A DNA stretch of 64,000 bases from Kluyvera intermedia (GTDB lineage: Bacteria > Pseudomonadota > Gammaproteobacteria > Enterobacterales > Enterobacteriaceae), in assembly GCF_034424175.1 (NCBI RefSeq), contig NZ_CP139986.1:4464001-4528000 (forward strand), read 5' to 3'. A program made the position numbers and the translations under genes. Under the pieces are notes generated by a model. It did not search any database. It was given only the letters and a program-made list of their open reading frames with translations, and had not been told where the DNA came from. Below, piece after piece: positions 1-8,541 of the stretch. The first letter of the stretch is position 1. Each line of letters starts with the position of its first letter.

Positions 1-323
1 GCCAGCTCGATGTGGCCCATGCGTTCACGACGCACTTTAGTCTGGGTCACTTCAACGCCGCACTTCTCACAGATCACACCACGGTGTTTCAGGCGCTTGT
101 ACTTACCGCACAGGCACTCGTAATCTTTTACTGGCCCAAAGATACGGGCGCAGAAAAGGCCGTCACGCTCAGGCTTGAACGTACGGTAGTTAATGGTTTC
201 CGGCTTTTTAACTTCACCGAAAGACCATGAACGGATCATGTCTGGCGATGCCAGAGCAATTTTGATCGCATCAAACTCTTCGGTTTTAGTCTGCGCTTTC
301 AGAAACTTTAATAAATCTTTCAC
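1..323 (-). CDS. rpoC: RNA polymerase beta' subunit, N-terminal part (cut by window edge)
   Basis: Only the first 107 or so residues are in the window; the gene continues beyond base 1. The product is the beta' subunit of RNA polymerase, which carries the catalytic Mg site and part of the DNA clamp. The visible part starts MKDLLKFLKAQ (GTG start, as in E. coli) and contains the amino-terminal zinc-binding cysteines in the pattern CLC...CEKC, near residues 70-88. A GGGAG ribosome site lies a few bases before the GTG. It follows rpoB after a 76-base gap, the standard rpoBC arrangement. Identity is certain; the rest of the protein cannot be judged. Confidence 0.98.
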   Translation of the reverse strand, partial: MKDLLKFLKAQTKTEEFDAIKIALASPDMIRSWSFGEVKKPETINYRTFKPERDGLFCARIFGPVKDYECLCGKYKRLKHRGVICEKCGVEVTQTKVRRERMGHIEL

Positions 324-399
324 GGATTTGCTCCCGTCGGAGTTAGCACAATCTGGCGCCGGGTCTTACCCCGGCACCAGTGACCTGTTTGAGCGAGAG

Positions 400-3300
400 T
401 TACTCGTCTTCCAGCTCGATGTTGATACCCAGCGAACGGATCTCTTTCAACAGTACGTTGAAGGATTCCGGCATGCCCGGTTCCATCTGATGGTTACCGT
501 CTACGATGTTTTTATACATCTTAGTACGGCCATTCACGTCATCAGACTTAACGGTGAGCATTTCCTGCAGGGTGTATGCCGCGCCATATGCTTCCAGCGC
601 CCACACTTCCATCTCCCCGAAGCGCTGACCACCGAACTGAGCCTTACCACCCAGCGGCTGCTGAGTAACCAGGCTGTAAGAACCGGTAGAACGCGCATGC
701 ATCTTGTCATCAACCAAGTGGTTCAGTTTCAGCATGTACATGTAGCCGACGGTAACCTGGCGCTCGAACTGCTCACCGGTACGACCATCGAACAGAGTGA
801 TCTGACCGGAAGTCGGCAGGCCACCCAGCTGTAACAGTTCCTTGATTTCAGACTCTTTCGCACCGTCGAATACTGGCGTTGCGATCGGCATACCTTTTTT
901 CAGGTTTTCAGCCAGACGCAGAACTTCATCATCGGTGAAGGTGTTCAGGTCAACTTTCTGGCGAACGTCGGTACCCAGATCGTACGCACGCTGGATGAAT
1001 TCGCGCAGCTTGGCGACTTCTTCTTGCTGCTTAAGCATGGCGTTGATTTTCTCGCCGATACCTTTCGCAGCCATACCCAGGTGAGTTTCAAGGATCTGAC
1101 CGATGTTCATACGCGATGGTACGCCCAGCGGGTTCAGTACGATATCTACCGGCGTACCGTTAGCATCGTGTGGCATATCTTCGATCGGGTTGATCTTAGA
1201 GATAACACCCTTGTTACCGTGACGACCTGCCATTTTGTCACCAGGCTGGATACGGCGTTTAACGGCCAGGTATACCTTAACAATCTTCAGCACGCCCGGT
1301 GCCAGATCGTCGCCTTGGGTGATTTTGCGGCGTTTCGCTTCGAGTTTTTTCTCAAACTCGTGCTTCAGTTCGTCGTACTGTTCAGCCAGCTGTTCCAGCT
1401 GATTCTGTTTCTCTTCGTCGTTCAGACCGAGTTCCAGCCAGCGATCGCGAGGCAGTTTGTCGAGCTTCTCAGCTTCAACACCACCGGCAACCAGCACCGC
1501 GTAGATACGGCTAAACAGGCCAGCTTCGAGGATCTGCAGTTCTTCAGACAGGTCTTTTTTGGCCTGCTTCAGCTGCATTTCTTCGATTTCCAGCGCACGT
1601 TTGTCTTTTTCTACGCCATCGCGAGTAAAGACCTGAACGTCGATAACAGTACCGGAAACACTGTTTGGTACGCGCAGAGAAGAGTCTTTAACGTCAGACG
1701 CTTTCTCGCCGAAGATGGCACGCAGTAGCTTCTCTTCTGGGGTCAGCTGGGTTTCACCTTTCGGCGTTACCTTACCTACCAGAATGTCGCCACCGGTGAC
1801 TTCTGCACCAATGTAAACAATACCGGACTCATCCAGTTTGGAGAGCGCAGCTTCACCCACGTTCGGGATGTCAGCGGTGATCTCTTCTGGCCCCAGCTTG
1901 GTGTCACGGGACACACATGCCAGTTCCTGAATGTGGATGGTGGTGAAACGGTCTTCCTGAACAACACGCTCGGATACGAGGATGGAGTCTTCGAAGTTGT
2001 AACCGTTCCATGGCATGAATGCCACGCGCATGTTCTGACCGAGCGCCAGCTCACCGAGGTCGGTAGATGGACCATCTGCCAGCACGTCGCCGCGCTCGAT
2101 TGGCTCACCCAGAGACACACATGGCATCTGGTTAATACAGGTGTTCTGGTTAGAACGGGTGTATTTGGTCAGGTTGTAGATGTCGATGCCCGCTTCGCCC
2201 GGATACATCTCGTCTTCGTTAACTTTGATAACGATACGGGATGCATCGACGTACTGTACGGTACCGCCACGCTTAGCCACTGCAGTAACACCGGAGTCGA
2301 CGGCAACAGCACGTTCCATACCGGTACCAACCAGCGGCTTATCAGCACGCAGAGTTGGAACGGCCTGACGTTGCATGTTCGCACCCATCAATGCACGGTT
2401 GGCGTCATCGTGTTCAAGGAACGGGATCAGGGACGCACCGACGGATACCACCTGTTGGGTGGATACGTCCATGTAGTCAACCTGGTCGCGGCTGAACAAG
2501 CTGGATTCGCCTTTGCTACGGCACGTTACCAGGTCTTCTTCAAAGTGGCCTTCGTCATCCAGGTTGGAGTTCGCCTGAGCGATAACGTAGTTGCCTTCTT
2601 CGATAGCAGACAGGTAATGAATTTCGTCGGTAACAACACCGTCAGTCACTTTACGGTACGGAGTCTCGAGGAAGCCGTATTCGTTAGTCTGTGCGTACAC
2701 GGACAGGGAGTTGATCAGACCGATGTTTGGACCTTCAGGCGTTTCGATTGGACATACGCGACCGTAGTGAGTCGGGTGTACGTCTCGAACTTCAAAGCCT
2801 GCACGTTCACGGGTCAAACCGCCCGGGCCGAGGGCAGAGATACGACGTTTGTGCGTGATCTCAGACAACGGGTTGTTCTGGTCCATAAACTGAGACAGCT
2901 GGCTGGAACCGAAGAACTCTTTCACTGCCGCAGAAATCGGCTTGGCGTTGATCATATCCTGAGGCATCAGGGTATCCAGATCGCCTAAAGACAGACGCTC
3001 TTTCACCGCACGCTCAACACGTACCAGGCCAACGCGGAATTGGTTTTCCGCCATTTCGCCTACGGAACGGATACGACGGTTGCCGAGGTGGTCGATATCA
3101 TCCACTTCGCCTTTGCCGTTACGGATATCAATGAGCTTTTTCATCACTTCGATGATGTCTTCTTTGCTCAGGATACCGGAACCTTCGATCTCATCACGCA
3201 GCAGAGAACGGTTGAACTTCATACGACCTACCGCAGACAGATCATAGCGGTCTTCGGAGAAGAACAGGTTCTCGAACAGGTTTTCAGCAGCTTCACGAGT

Positions 3301-4428
3301 CGGCGGCTCACCAGGGCGCATCATGCGGTAGATTTCTACCAGCGCGCTCAGGCGATCGTTAGTTGGGTCGACGCGAATCGTTTCAGAGATGTACGCACCG
3401 TGGTCCAGATCGTTGGTGAACAGCGTTTCGATACGCTTGTGACCAGACTGGCTCAGCTTAGCCAGCAGATCCAGGCTCAGCTCCATGTTCGCTGCACAAA
3501 TCAGCTCACCGGTGGATTCGTCAACGTAGTCTTTAGCCGCAACTTTACCCGCGATGTACTCAACCGGAACTTCGATATGTTTGATATCGTCTTTTTCCAG
3601 CTGGCGAATATGACGCGCAGTAATACGACGTGCTTTCTCTACGTAGATTTTGCCATTCGCTTCGATATCGAAGGACGCAGTTTCACCACGCAGGCGCTCT
3701 GGAATAAGTTCCATCTGCAGCTTGTTGTCACGAATTTCGAAGACAACTTTGTCAAAGAACAGGTCAAGGATCTGTTCAGTGGTGTACTGCAGCGCACGCA
3801 GAATGATGGTCGCAGGCAGTTTACGACGACGGTCGATACGGACAAACAGGTTGTCTTTCGGATCGAACTCGAAGTCCAGCCAGGAACCACGGTAAGGGAT
3901 GATACGCGCGTTATACAGCACTTTACCCGAAGAGTGGGTTTTACCCTTATCGGAGTCAAAGAAGACGCCTGGGCTACGGTGCAGCTGAGAAACGATAACA
4001 CGCTCAGTACCATTGATAACAAAGGTACCGTTGTCGGTCATGAGCGGAATTTCGCCCATGTACACTTCTTGTTCTTTGATGTCTTTTACAGTGCCTTCCG
4101 GCGCTTCACGCTCGTAGATCACCAGACGCAGTTTTACGCGCAGCGGTGCAGAATAAGTCACGCCACGAATCTGACATTCCTGAACGTCAAACACCGGTTC
4201 GCCCAAGCGGTAGCTGACGTATTGCAGCTCCGAATAACCGCTGTAGCTTTTAATCGGGAATACGGAACGGAAAGCTGCTTCCAGACCATACTGACCTTCA
4301 GGATCTTGCTCGATAAACTTCTGGAACGAGTCAAGCTGGATAGAAAGGAGATAAGGTATGTCCAGAACCTGCGGACGTTTACCAAAATCCTTACGAATAC
4401 GTTTTTTCTCGGTATAGGAGTAAACCAT
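400..4428 (-). CDS. rpoB: RNA polymerase beta subunit
   Basis: The beta subunit forms half of the polymerase active-site cleft and the rifampicin pocket. From the ATG at 4428 it is 1342 residues, the E. coli length, starting MVYSYTEKKR after a GAGGAA ribosome site; a longer in-frame extension to 4527 is not needed. The rifampicin region (about residues 507-533) reads as wild type, with Q513, D516, H526, R529 and S531 all present, so no classical resistance change is visible. The conserved GDKMAGRHGNKG block lies near residue 1065. It is followed by rpoC and preceded by rplL across an attenuator/processing region. Confidence 0.99.
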   Translation of the reverse strand: MVYSYTEKKRIRKDFGKRPQVLDIPYLLSIQLDSFQKFIEQDPEGQYGLEAAFRSVFPIKSYSGYSELQYVSYRLGEPVFDVQECQIRGVTYSAPLRVKLRLVIYEREAPEGTVKDIKEQEVYMGEIPLMTDNGTFVINGTERVIVSQLHRSPGVFFDSDKGKTHSSGKVLYNARIIPYRGSWLDFEFDPKDNLFVRIDRRRKLPATIILRALQYTTEQILDLFFDKVVFEIRDNKLQMELIPERLRGETASFDIEANGKIYVEKARRITARHIRQLEKDDIKHIEVPVEYIAGKVAAKDYVDESTGELICAANMELSLDLLAKLSQSGHKRIETLFTNDLDHGAYISETIRVDPTNDRLSALVEIYRMMRPGEPPTREAAENLFENLFFSEDRYDLSAVGRMKFNRSLLRDEIEGSGILSKEDIIEVMKKLIDIRNGKGEVDDIDHLGNRRIRSVGEMAENQFRVGLVRVERAVKERLSLGDLDTLMPQDMINAKPISAAVKEFFGSSQLSQFMDQNNPLSEITHKRRISALGPGGLTRERAGFEVRDVHPTHYGRVCPIETPEGPNIGLINSLSVYAQTNEYGFLETPYRKVTDGVVTDEIHYLSAIEEGNYVIAQANSNLDDEGHFEEDLVTCRSKGESSLFSRDQVDYMDVSTQQVVSVGASLIPFLEHDDANRALMGANMQRQAVPTLRADKPLVGTGMERAVAVDSGVTAVAKRGGTVQYVDASRIVIKVNEDEMYPGEAGIDIYNLTKYTRSNQNTCINQMPCVSLGEPIERGDVLADGPSTDLGELALGQNMRVAFMPWNGYNFEDSILVSERVVQEDRFTTIHIQELACVSRDTKLGPEEITADIPNVGEAALSKLDESGIVYIGAEVTGGDILVGKVTPKGETQLTPEEKLLRAIFGEKASDVKDSSLRVPNSVSGTVIDVQVFTRDGVEKDKRALEIEEMQLKQAKKDLSEELQILEAGLFSRIYAVLVAGGVEAEKLDKLPRDRWLELGLNDEEKQNQLEQLAEQYDELKHEFEKKLEAKRRKITQGDDLAPGVLKIVKVYLAVKRRIQPGDKMAGRHGNKGVISKINPIEDMPHDANGTPVDIVLNPLGVPSRMNIGQILETHLGMAAKGIGEKINAMLKQQEEVAKLREFIQRAYDLGTDVRQKVDLNTFTDDEVLRLAENLKKGMPIATPVFDGAKESEIKELLQLGGLPTSGQITLFDGRTGEQFERQVTVGYMYMLKLNHLVDDKMHARSTGSYSLVTQQPLGGKAQFGGQRFGEMEVWALEAYGAAYTLQEMLTVKSDDVNGRTKMYKNIVDGNHQMEPGMPESFNVLLKEIRSLGINIELEDE

Positions 4429-4680
4429 AGGGTTCCTCAGCTCGCTGACAAGTCGACGCATCTGTCCATAGGCAGACAGTTTGTGCAACACTATTTTGTG
4501 GACCGGAAAATGGAACACTTTCCGCAATACTTGTTGCTATCACGCTTAAACCATTTCATTACGATTTACACAGAGCGAGCACCCTGTCGCAATATATTAA
4601 GTCGTCGATAGAAACAGGCATTGTCAGGACAGCCAGCAGTCAAACAGTGTGAAATGCTACTGGCGCCTTACAGCGCAAAA

Positions 4681-4726
4681 TGGCTGGTGACTAAAAGTCA
4701 CCAGCCATCGGCCTGATTTCTCAGGC
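4681..4726 (-). promoter_or_regulatory. rplL-rpoB intergenic hairpins: attenuator / RNase III processing region
   Basis: The 317 bases between rplL and rpoB have no gene. Read on the minus strand, two hairpins follow rplL: a small one (4711-4726, arms GCCTGA/TCAGGC) and a strong one (4681-4707, arms TGGCTGGTGAC/GTCACCAGCCA). In E. coli this spacer holds the partial terminator that lowers rpoBC transcription relative to rplJL and an RNase III cut site. The position and stem agree with that; the function here is inferred. The rest of the spacer, 4429-4680, is leader RNA of rpoB in which I see no further element. Confidence 0.7.
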
Positions 4727-4745
4727 TTCAACTAGAAAAGTTGGC

Positions 4746-5111
4746 TTATTTAACTTCAACTTCAGCGCCAGCTTCTTCCAGAGATTTTTTCAGTGCTTCA
4801 GCGTCATCTTTGCTCACGCCTTCTTTCAGTGCAGCTGGAGCAGATTCTACCAGGTCTTTAGCTTCTTTCAGACCCAGGCCAGTTGCGCCACGTACTGCTT
4901 TGATTACTGCAACTTTGTTCGCGCCAACAGCTTTCAGTACGACGTCGAATTCAGTTTTTTCTTCAGCAGCTTCAGCAGGGCCCGCAGCTACAGCTACAGC
5001 AGCAGCAGCAGAAACGCCGAATTTTTCTTCCATTGCAGAGATCAGTTCTACAACGTCCATTACGGACATAGCTGCAACTGCTTCAATGATTTGATCTTTA
5101 GTGATAGACAT
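4746..5111 (-). CDS. rplL: 50S ribosomal protein L7/L12
   Basis: The stalk protein of the large subunit; dimers bind L10 and recruit translation GTPases. It is 121 residues with the expected plan: an N-terminal dimerisation helix (MSITKDQIIEAV), an Ala-rich flexible hinge around residues 35-52, and a C-terminal domain with the conserved GLKEAKDLVE helix that contacts elongation factors. It sits 66 bases after rplJ, and both are translated from the autoregulated L10 leader. Length and sequence match E. coli closely. Confidence 0.98.
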   Translation of the reverse strand: MSITKDQIIEAVAAMSVMDVVELISAMEEKFGVSAAAAVAVAAGPAEAAEEKTEFDVVLKAVGANKVAVIKAVRGATGLGLKEAKDLVESAPAALKEGVSKDDAEALKKSLEEAGAEVEVK

Positions 5112-5177
5112 TTAAATTGTTCCTGAAAATCAGTATAAGTTTATACGTAAGCAAATACTTTACAAAGACAACTGCGA

Positions 5178-5675
5178 TTAAGCAGCTTCTTTCGCATCGC
5201 GTACAGCAGCCAGAGTGCGAACCAGTTTGCCAGCCGAAGCTTCTTTCATGGTTGCCATCAGGCGTGCAATTGCTTCTTCGTAGGTCGGCAGGGTTGCCAG
5301 GCGATCGATTTGCGATGCCGGGATCAACTCACCTTCAAAGGCTGCGGCTTTGACCTCAAATTTTGCATTCGCTTTCGCGAAATCTTTGAACAGACGAGCA
5401 GCTGCGCCCGGGTGTTCCATAGAATATGCAATCAGGGTCGGACCAACAAACGTGTCTTTCAGGCACTCGAACTGAGTACCTTCAACGACGCGGCGCAGCA
5501 GGGTGTTACGAACAACACGCATGTATACGCCAGCTTCACGACCTGCTTTACGCAGTTCAGTCATTTTGTCTACAGTAACGCCACGGGAATCCGCAACTAC
5601 TGCAGACAGCGCGCCTTTGGCTACTTCGCTGACTTCAGCAACAATCGCTTGTTTGTCTTGAAGATTTAAAGCCAT
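5178..5675 (-). CDS. rplJ: 50S ribosomal protein L10
   Basis: L10 anchors the L7/L12 stalk and, complexed with L12, binds its own mRNA leader to repress rplJL translation. The ATG at 5675 gives 165 residues (MALNLQDKQAI), the family length, with a CAGGAGCAAAG ribosome site just before it; the open frame runs 11 codons further upstream but that extension lies in the leader. The C-terminal helix that carries L12 dimers is intact. It is the first gene of rplJL-rpoBC. Confidence 0.98.
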   Translation of the reverse strand: MALNLQDKQAIVAEVSEVAKGALSAVVADSRGVTVDKMTELRKAGREAGVYMRVVRNTLLRRVVEGTQFECLKDTFVGPTLIAYSMEHPGAAARLFKDFAKANAKFEVKAAAFEGELIPASQIDRLATLPTYEEAIARLMATMKEASAGKLVRTLAAVRDAKEAA

Positions 5676-6055
5676 TAGCTTTGCTCCTGGATGTTTGCCG
5701 GGACTCATGTCCCGGAACTCACTTCACTCTCCCAAACGGAAAGAGCGTCTAAATACGGTGAGCAGAAACAAGCCAGAGTATTAAAAATAATCTTAGCGTT
5801 CTGTCACCGTCTACGCAGGGCATTAAGCTTCTTTCGAAACACCTGCGGTCTTCGACGGAGGCCTGGATAGGCCAGGCTCCAACGAACAAATCTTGTCTAT
5901 GTCTTCGTCCTTTGAACTGCTGCTGCGTTGGCTACTCTCGCTCACACCAGTCACATAGTTAACTATGCTCCTGGCGATTAACTCGCTTGCCGCCTTGCCG
6001 CAATTCAAATGACTCGCATAGCGTCTGTCTATTTCAACAGAATCGTGGGGGTAGA
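5676..6055 (-). promoter_or_regulatory. L10 leader RNA (translational autoregulation of rplJL)
   Basis: This long untranslated leader precedes rplJ. The part at about 5820-5890, read on the minus strand, contains GGAGCCTGGCCTATCCAGGC and CGTCGAAGACCGCAGGTG, the core I recognise from the E. coli L10 leader, where L10-L12 binds a kink-turn hairpin. Nearer the start codon, paired segments could control access to the rplJ ribosome site. The promoter-proximal part (about 5905-6010) is a separate structured block centred on the perfect palindrome CATAGTTAACTATG (5954-5967). A short open frame through this region is not coding. Confidence 0.8.
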
Positions 6056-6084
6056 ATTGTAGACAAATCCACCGCCCACGTAAA
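6056..6084 (-). promoter_or_regulatory. Promoter of rplJL-rpoBC
   Basis: On the minus strand a -35 TTTACG (6079-6084) and a -10 TACAAT (6056-6061) are separated by exactly 17 bases. They lie directly after rplA and before the L10 leader, where the E. coli rplJ promoter is found. Confidence 0.75.
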
Positions 6085-6092
6085 GGCGAATC

Positions 6093-6797
6093 TTAGTTCG
6101 CTACTGCAGTCAGGCCAGCCTGATCAACAGAGACACCTGCACCCATGGTGGTGGAGATGCTAACTTTCTTGATGTACACGCCTTTCGCCTGAGTTGGTTT
6201 TGCTTTTTTCAGCGCAACCAGCAGAGATTCCAGGTTTTCTTTCAGTTTGTCAGCGTCAAAGTCCACTTTACCGATGGTGGTGTGGATGATGCCGTTTTTG
6301 TCGTTACGATAACGAACCTGACCTGCTTTAGCGTTCTTAACCGCTTCAGCAACGTTAGGAGTTACAGTACCAACTTTAGGGTTTGGCATCAGACCACGTG
6401 GGCCCAGAACCTGACCCAACTGGCCAACAACGCGCATTGCATCCGGAGAAGCAATAACAACGTCGAAGTTCATTTCGCCTTTTTTGATCTGGTCAGCCAG
6501 ATCTTCCATACCTACCAGCTCAGCGCCAGCAGCTTTAGCTGCTTCAGCGTTAGGGCCCTGGGCAAATACGGCAACGCGAACGGAACGGCCAGTACCGTGT
6601 GGCAGTACAGTTGCACCACGTACGTTCTGGTCAGATTTACGAGCGTCGATACCGAGGTTAACGGCAACGTCAACGCTTTCGTTGAATTTAGCAGTGGCCA
6701 GCTCTTTCAGCAGAGCAATGGCTTCATTGATGTCGTACTGCTTAGTAGCATCAACTTTGTCACGGATCACGCGCATACGCTTGGTCAGTTTAGCCAT
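6093..6797 (-). CDS. rplA: 50S ribosomal protein L1
   Basis: L1 forms the mobile stalk at the ribosomal E site and represses its own operon by binding the rplK leader. It is 234 residues, identical in length to E. coli, beginning MAKLTKRMRVIRDKV and including the conserved segment GPRGLMPNPKVGTVT near residue 130. Only 3 bases separate it from rplK, so the two are translationally coupled. Confidence 0.98.
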   Translation of the reverse strand: MAKLTKRMRVIRDKVDATKQYDINEAIALLKELATAKFNESVDVAVNLGIDARKSDQNVRGATVLPHGTGRSVRVAVFAQGPNAEAAKAAGAELVGMEDLADQIKKGEMNFDVVIASPDAMRVVGQLGQVLGPRGLMPNPKVGTVTPNVAEAVKNAKAGQVRYRNDKNGIIHTTIGKVDFDADKLKENLESLLVALKKAKPTQAKGVYIKKVSISTTMGAGVSVDQAGLTAVAN

Positions 6798-6800
6798 TTC

Positions 6801-7229
6801 TTAATCCTCCACTACCAGGCCCATGGAACGTGCAGTACCTTCGATTGAGCGAGTCATCGCTTCAATGTCGGCGCCAGTCATGTCGGCAGCTTTGGTCTGC
6901 GCGATTTCCAGTACCTGAGCACGGGAAACTTTACCTACTTTGTCTTTGTTCGGCTTACCGGAACCAGACTTAATACCAGCCGCTTTTTTCAGCAGAACTG
7001 CTGCTGGAGGCGTTTTGGTAATGAAGGTGAAAGAACGGTCAGCATAAACGGTGATAACAACCGGAATTGGCAGACCTTTCTCGATGGAATCAGTTTTTGC
7101 GTTGAACGCTTTACAGAATTCCATGATGTTCACGCCCTGCTGACCCAGTGCTGGACCAACCGGTGGACTTGGGTTCGCCATACCAGCTGCAACCTGCAGC
7201 TTGACGTAGGCTTGGACTTTCTTAGCCAT
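6801..7229 (-). CDS. rplK: 50S ribosomal protein L11
   Basis: L11 binds the GTPase-associated centre of 23S rRNA and takes part in factor binding and in the RelA stringent response. It is 142 residues with the proline-rich N-terminal segment NPSPPVGPALGQQGVNIMEF that interacts with thiostrepton-type antibiotics, and a C-terminal rRNA-binding domain (GSGKPNKDKVG). First gene of rplKA; its leader carries the L1 target. Confidence 0.98.
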   Translation of the reverse strand: MAKKVQAYVKLQVAAGMANPSPPVGPALGQQGVNIMEFCKAFNAKTDSIEKGLPIPVVITVYADRSFTFITKTPPAAVLLKKAAGIKSGSGKPNKDKVGKVSRAQVLEIAQTKAADMTGADIEAMTRSIEGTARSMGLVVED

Positions 7230-7286
7230 TCTAAAATCCTCTAATTGGGTAATAGCGCCTCAAGGAGGCTCCCCGTGATATAAAAA
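7230..7286 (-). promoter_or_regulatory. L1-binding site in the rplK leader
   Basis: Read on the minus strand the leader just before rplK contains GGAGCCTCCTTGAGGCGCT followed by ATTACCC and the ribosome site AGAGGA. This matches the known E. coli L11 operon leader, in which a short stem with an asymmetric loop mimics the 23S rRNA target of L1 and blocks rplK translation. Recognised from family knowledge; the fold was not computed. Confidence 0.7.
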
Positions 7287-7289
7287 TTC

Positions 7290-7318
7290 GTTTTACAGGC
7301 CTGGGCCCATAAAAACAA
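7290..7318 (-). promoter_or_regulatory. Candidate promoter of rplKA
   Basis: On the minus strand TTGTTT (7313-7318) and TAAAAC (7290-7295) are spaced by 17 bases between the nusG terminator hairpin and the L1 site. The -35 overlaps the T-tract of the terminator. This is the best-spaced pair in the gap, but the match is moderate. Confidence 0.45.
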
Positions 7319-7350
7319 AAGGCGCGAAATTGTATGTCAATTTCACGCCT
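7311..7350 (-). terminator. Terminator after secE-nusG
   Basis: Read on the minus strand, AGGCGTGAAATT pairs with AATTTCGCGCCT across a 6-base loop and is followed by a T-rich run. It lies 39 bases after the nusG stop. The loop side contains TTGACA, so it could also overlap promoter sequence for rplK. Confidence 0.7.
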
Positions 7351-7388
7351 CATGCAACGATTAAATCGATGCTTTTTTGATCGCCGTC

Positions 7389-7934
7389 TTACGCTTTCTC
7401 AACCTGAGCAAAGTCGAGTTCTACCGGGGTCGCACGACCAAAGATAGAAACAGACACGGTCAGGCGGGACTTCTCGTAATCAACGTCTTCAACAACACCG
7501 TTAAAGTCGGCAAACGGACCATCGCTAACGCGAACCATTTCACCAGGCTCAAACATTGTTTTAGGACGTGGCTTATCACCGACCTGCTGCAGACGGTTCA
7601 TGATCGCATCAACTTCTTTGTCGCTGATAGGCGCAGGACGGTCAGACGTCCCACCGATAAAGCCCATCACGCGCGGAACGCTACGTACCAGGTGCCAGCT
7701 TGCGTCGTTCATCACCATCTGAACAAGTACGTAACCTGGGAAGAATTTACGCTCGCTTTTACGACGCTGGCCGCCACGAATTTCGACCACTTCTTCAGTC
7801 GGAACCATGACTTCGCCAAACAGCTCTTCCATGTTTTGTAATTTGATATGCTCGCGCAGCGACGTGGCTACACGGCCTTCAAAACCGGAAAACGCCTGAA
7901 CGACGTACCAACGCTTTTTAGGTGCTTCAGACAT
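7389..7934 (-). CDS. nusG: Transcription termination/antitermination factor NusG
   Basis: NusG binds the clamp of RNA polymerase, suppresses pausing, and links polymerase to Rho or to ribosomal protein S10. It is 181 residues: an N-terminal NGN domain (KKRWYVVQAFSGFEGRVA) and a C-terminal KOW domain (about residues 125-181, GEMVRVSDGPFADFNG). It follows secE after 1 base, the standard secE-nusG pair. Its paralogue RfaH is also in this window at 29517. Confidence 0.98.
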   Translation of the reverse strand: MSEAPKKRWYVVQAFSGFEGRVATSLREHIKLQNMEELFGEVMVPTEEVVEIRGGQRRKSERKFFPGYVLVQMVMNDASWHLVRSVPRVMGFIGGTSDRPAPISDKEVDAIMNRLQQVGDKPRPKTMFEPGEMVRVSDGPFADFNGVVEDVDYEKSRLTVSVSIFGRATPVELDFAQVEKA

Positions 7935-7935
7935 C

Positions 7936-8319
7936 TTAGAACCTCAGGCCAGTGATAAAGGATACCAGGCGAACCAGAATACCATCCAGTCCCCACAGGA
8001 TCAGTGACATTACCGCAGTGACCGCAGCAACGATCAGCGTAGTGTGCAGCGTTTCCTGGCGAGTCGGCCAAATAACCTTACGTACTTCTGTTCTCGCTTC
8101 ACGAGCAAACGCAACGGTTGCTTTGCCTTTTGTCGTCAACAGCGCGACACCACCCGCTGCAGCAATAATAATTACTACGGCCAGCGCACGCAGCGGCAGC
8201 ATCATGTCACGATAAAGGTAGTTACCTACGATTGCAGCAATCAGCAACACGGCAACGGCTACCCACTTCATCGTTTCCAGGCCACGCCCGCTCCCTTGAG
8301 CTTCGGTATTCGCACTCAT
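7936..8319 (-). CDS. secE: Preprotein translocase subunit SecE
   Basis: SecE is an essential part of the inner-membrane SecYEG channel. The protein is 127 residues with three hydrophobic segments (about residues 18-35, 40-60 and 93-120), the three-span form typical of enterobacteria. The conserved cytoplasmic stretch EARTEVRKVIWPTRQE, which clamps SecY, is present near residue 75. It is the first gene of secE-nusG. Confidence 0.98.
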   Translation of the reverse strand: MSANTEAQGSGRGLETMKWVAVAVLLIAAIVGNYLYRDMMLPLRALAVVIIIAAAGGVALLTTKGKATVAFAREARTEVRKVIWPTRQETLHTTLIVAAVTAVMSLILWGLDGILVRLVSFITGLRF

Positions 8320-8485
8320 AAACCAACCTGTCAGAAGAATTCTACAAACATTTCCACCCCGCGGGTGCGAGGCGATCCAAACCGAAATTGAGTTTCGGAC
8401 TAAACGCCCTCTACAGAGCCTGTCTCAGCAATGATTATGGCAAAAAAAATCACTGATGAGCCAGGTTCTGGTTCGACAGCGTATA
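8320..8485 (-). promoter_or_regulatory. secE-nusG promoter/leader region
   Basis: Non-coding bases between the tufB terminator and secE. On the minus strand a CATAAT hexamer at about 8436-8441 preceded by a T-run is a plausible -10. A GC-rich segment (CGCCTCGCACCCGCGGGGTG) lies further down the leader. No exact promoter pair is convincing enough to define. Confidence 0.4.
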
Positions 8486-8511
8486 AAAAGGGCATCAAAT
8501 GATGCCCTTTT
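8486..8511 (-). terminator. Terminator of the tRNA-tufB operon
   Basis: Perfect hairpin: AAAAGGGCATC and GATGCCCTTTT around a short AT loop, 31 bases after the tufB stop. The A and T runs on both sides make it potentially bidirectional, but only tufB reads into it. Confidence 0.85.
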
Positions 8512-8541
8512 ATTGCGCATTGCGTCAAATGTTATCGGCAA

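Noticed and set aside
2780..2910. Rifampicin-resistance change in rpoB
   Set aside because: All classical positions (Q513, D516, H526, R529, S531) are wild type.
193..4611. Long plus-strand frames (up to 523 codons) opposite rpoB
   Set aside because: Mirror frames of a highly expressed GC-biased gene; no ribosome sites and no family resemblance.
5823..6008. 61-codon minus-strand frame between rplA and rplJ
   Set aside because: It lies in the structured L10 leader RNA, starts with no ribosome site, and is explained by paired RNA segments.
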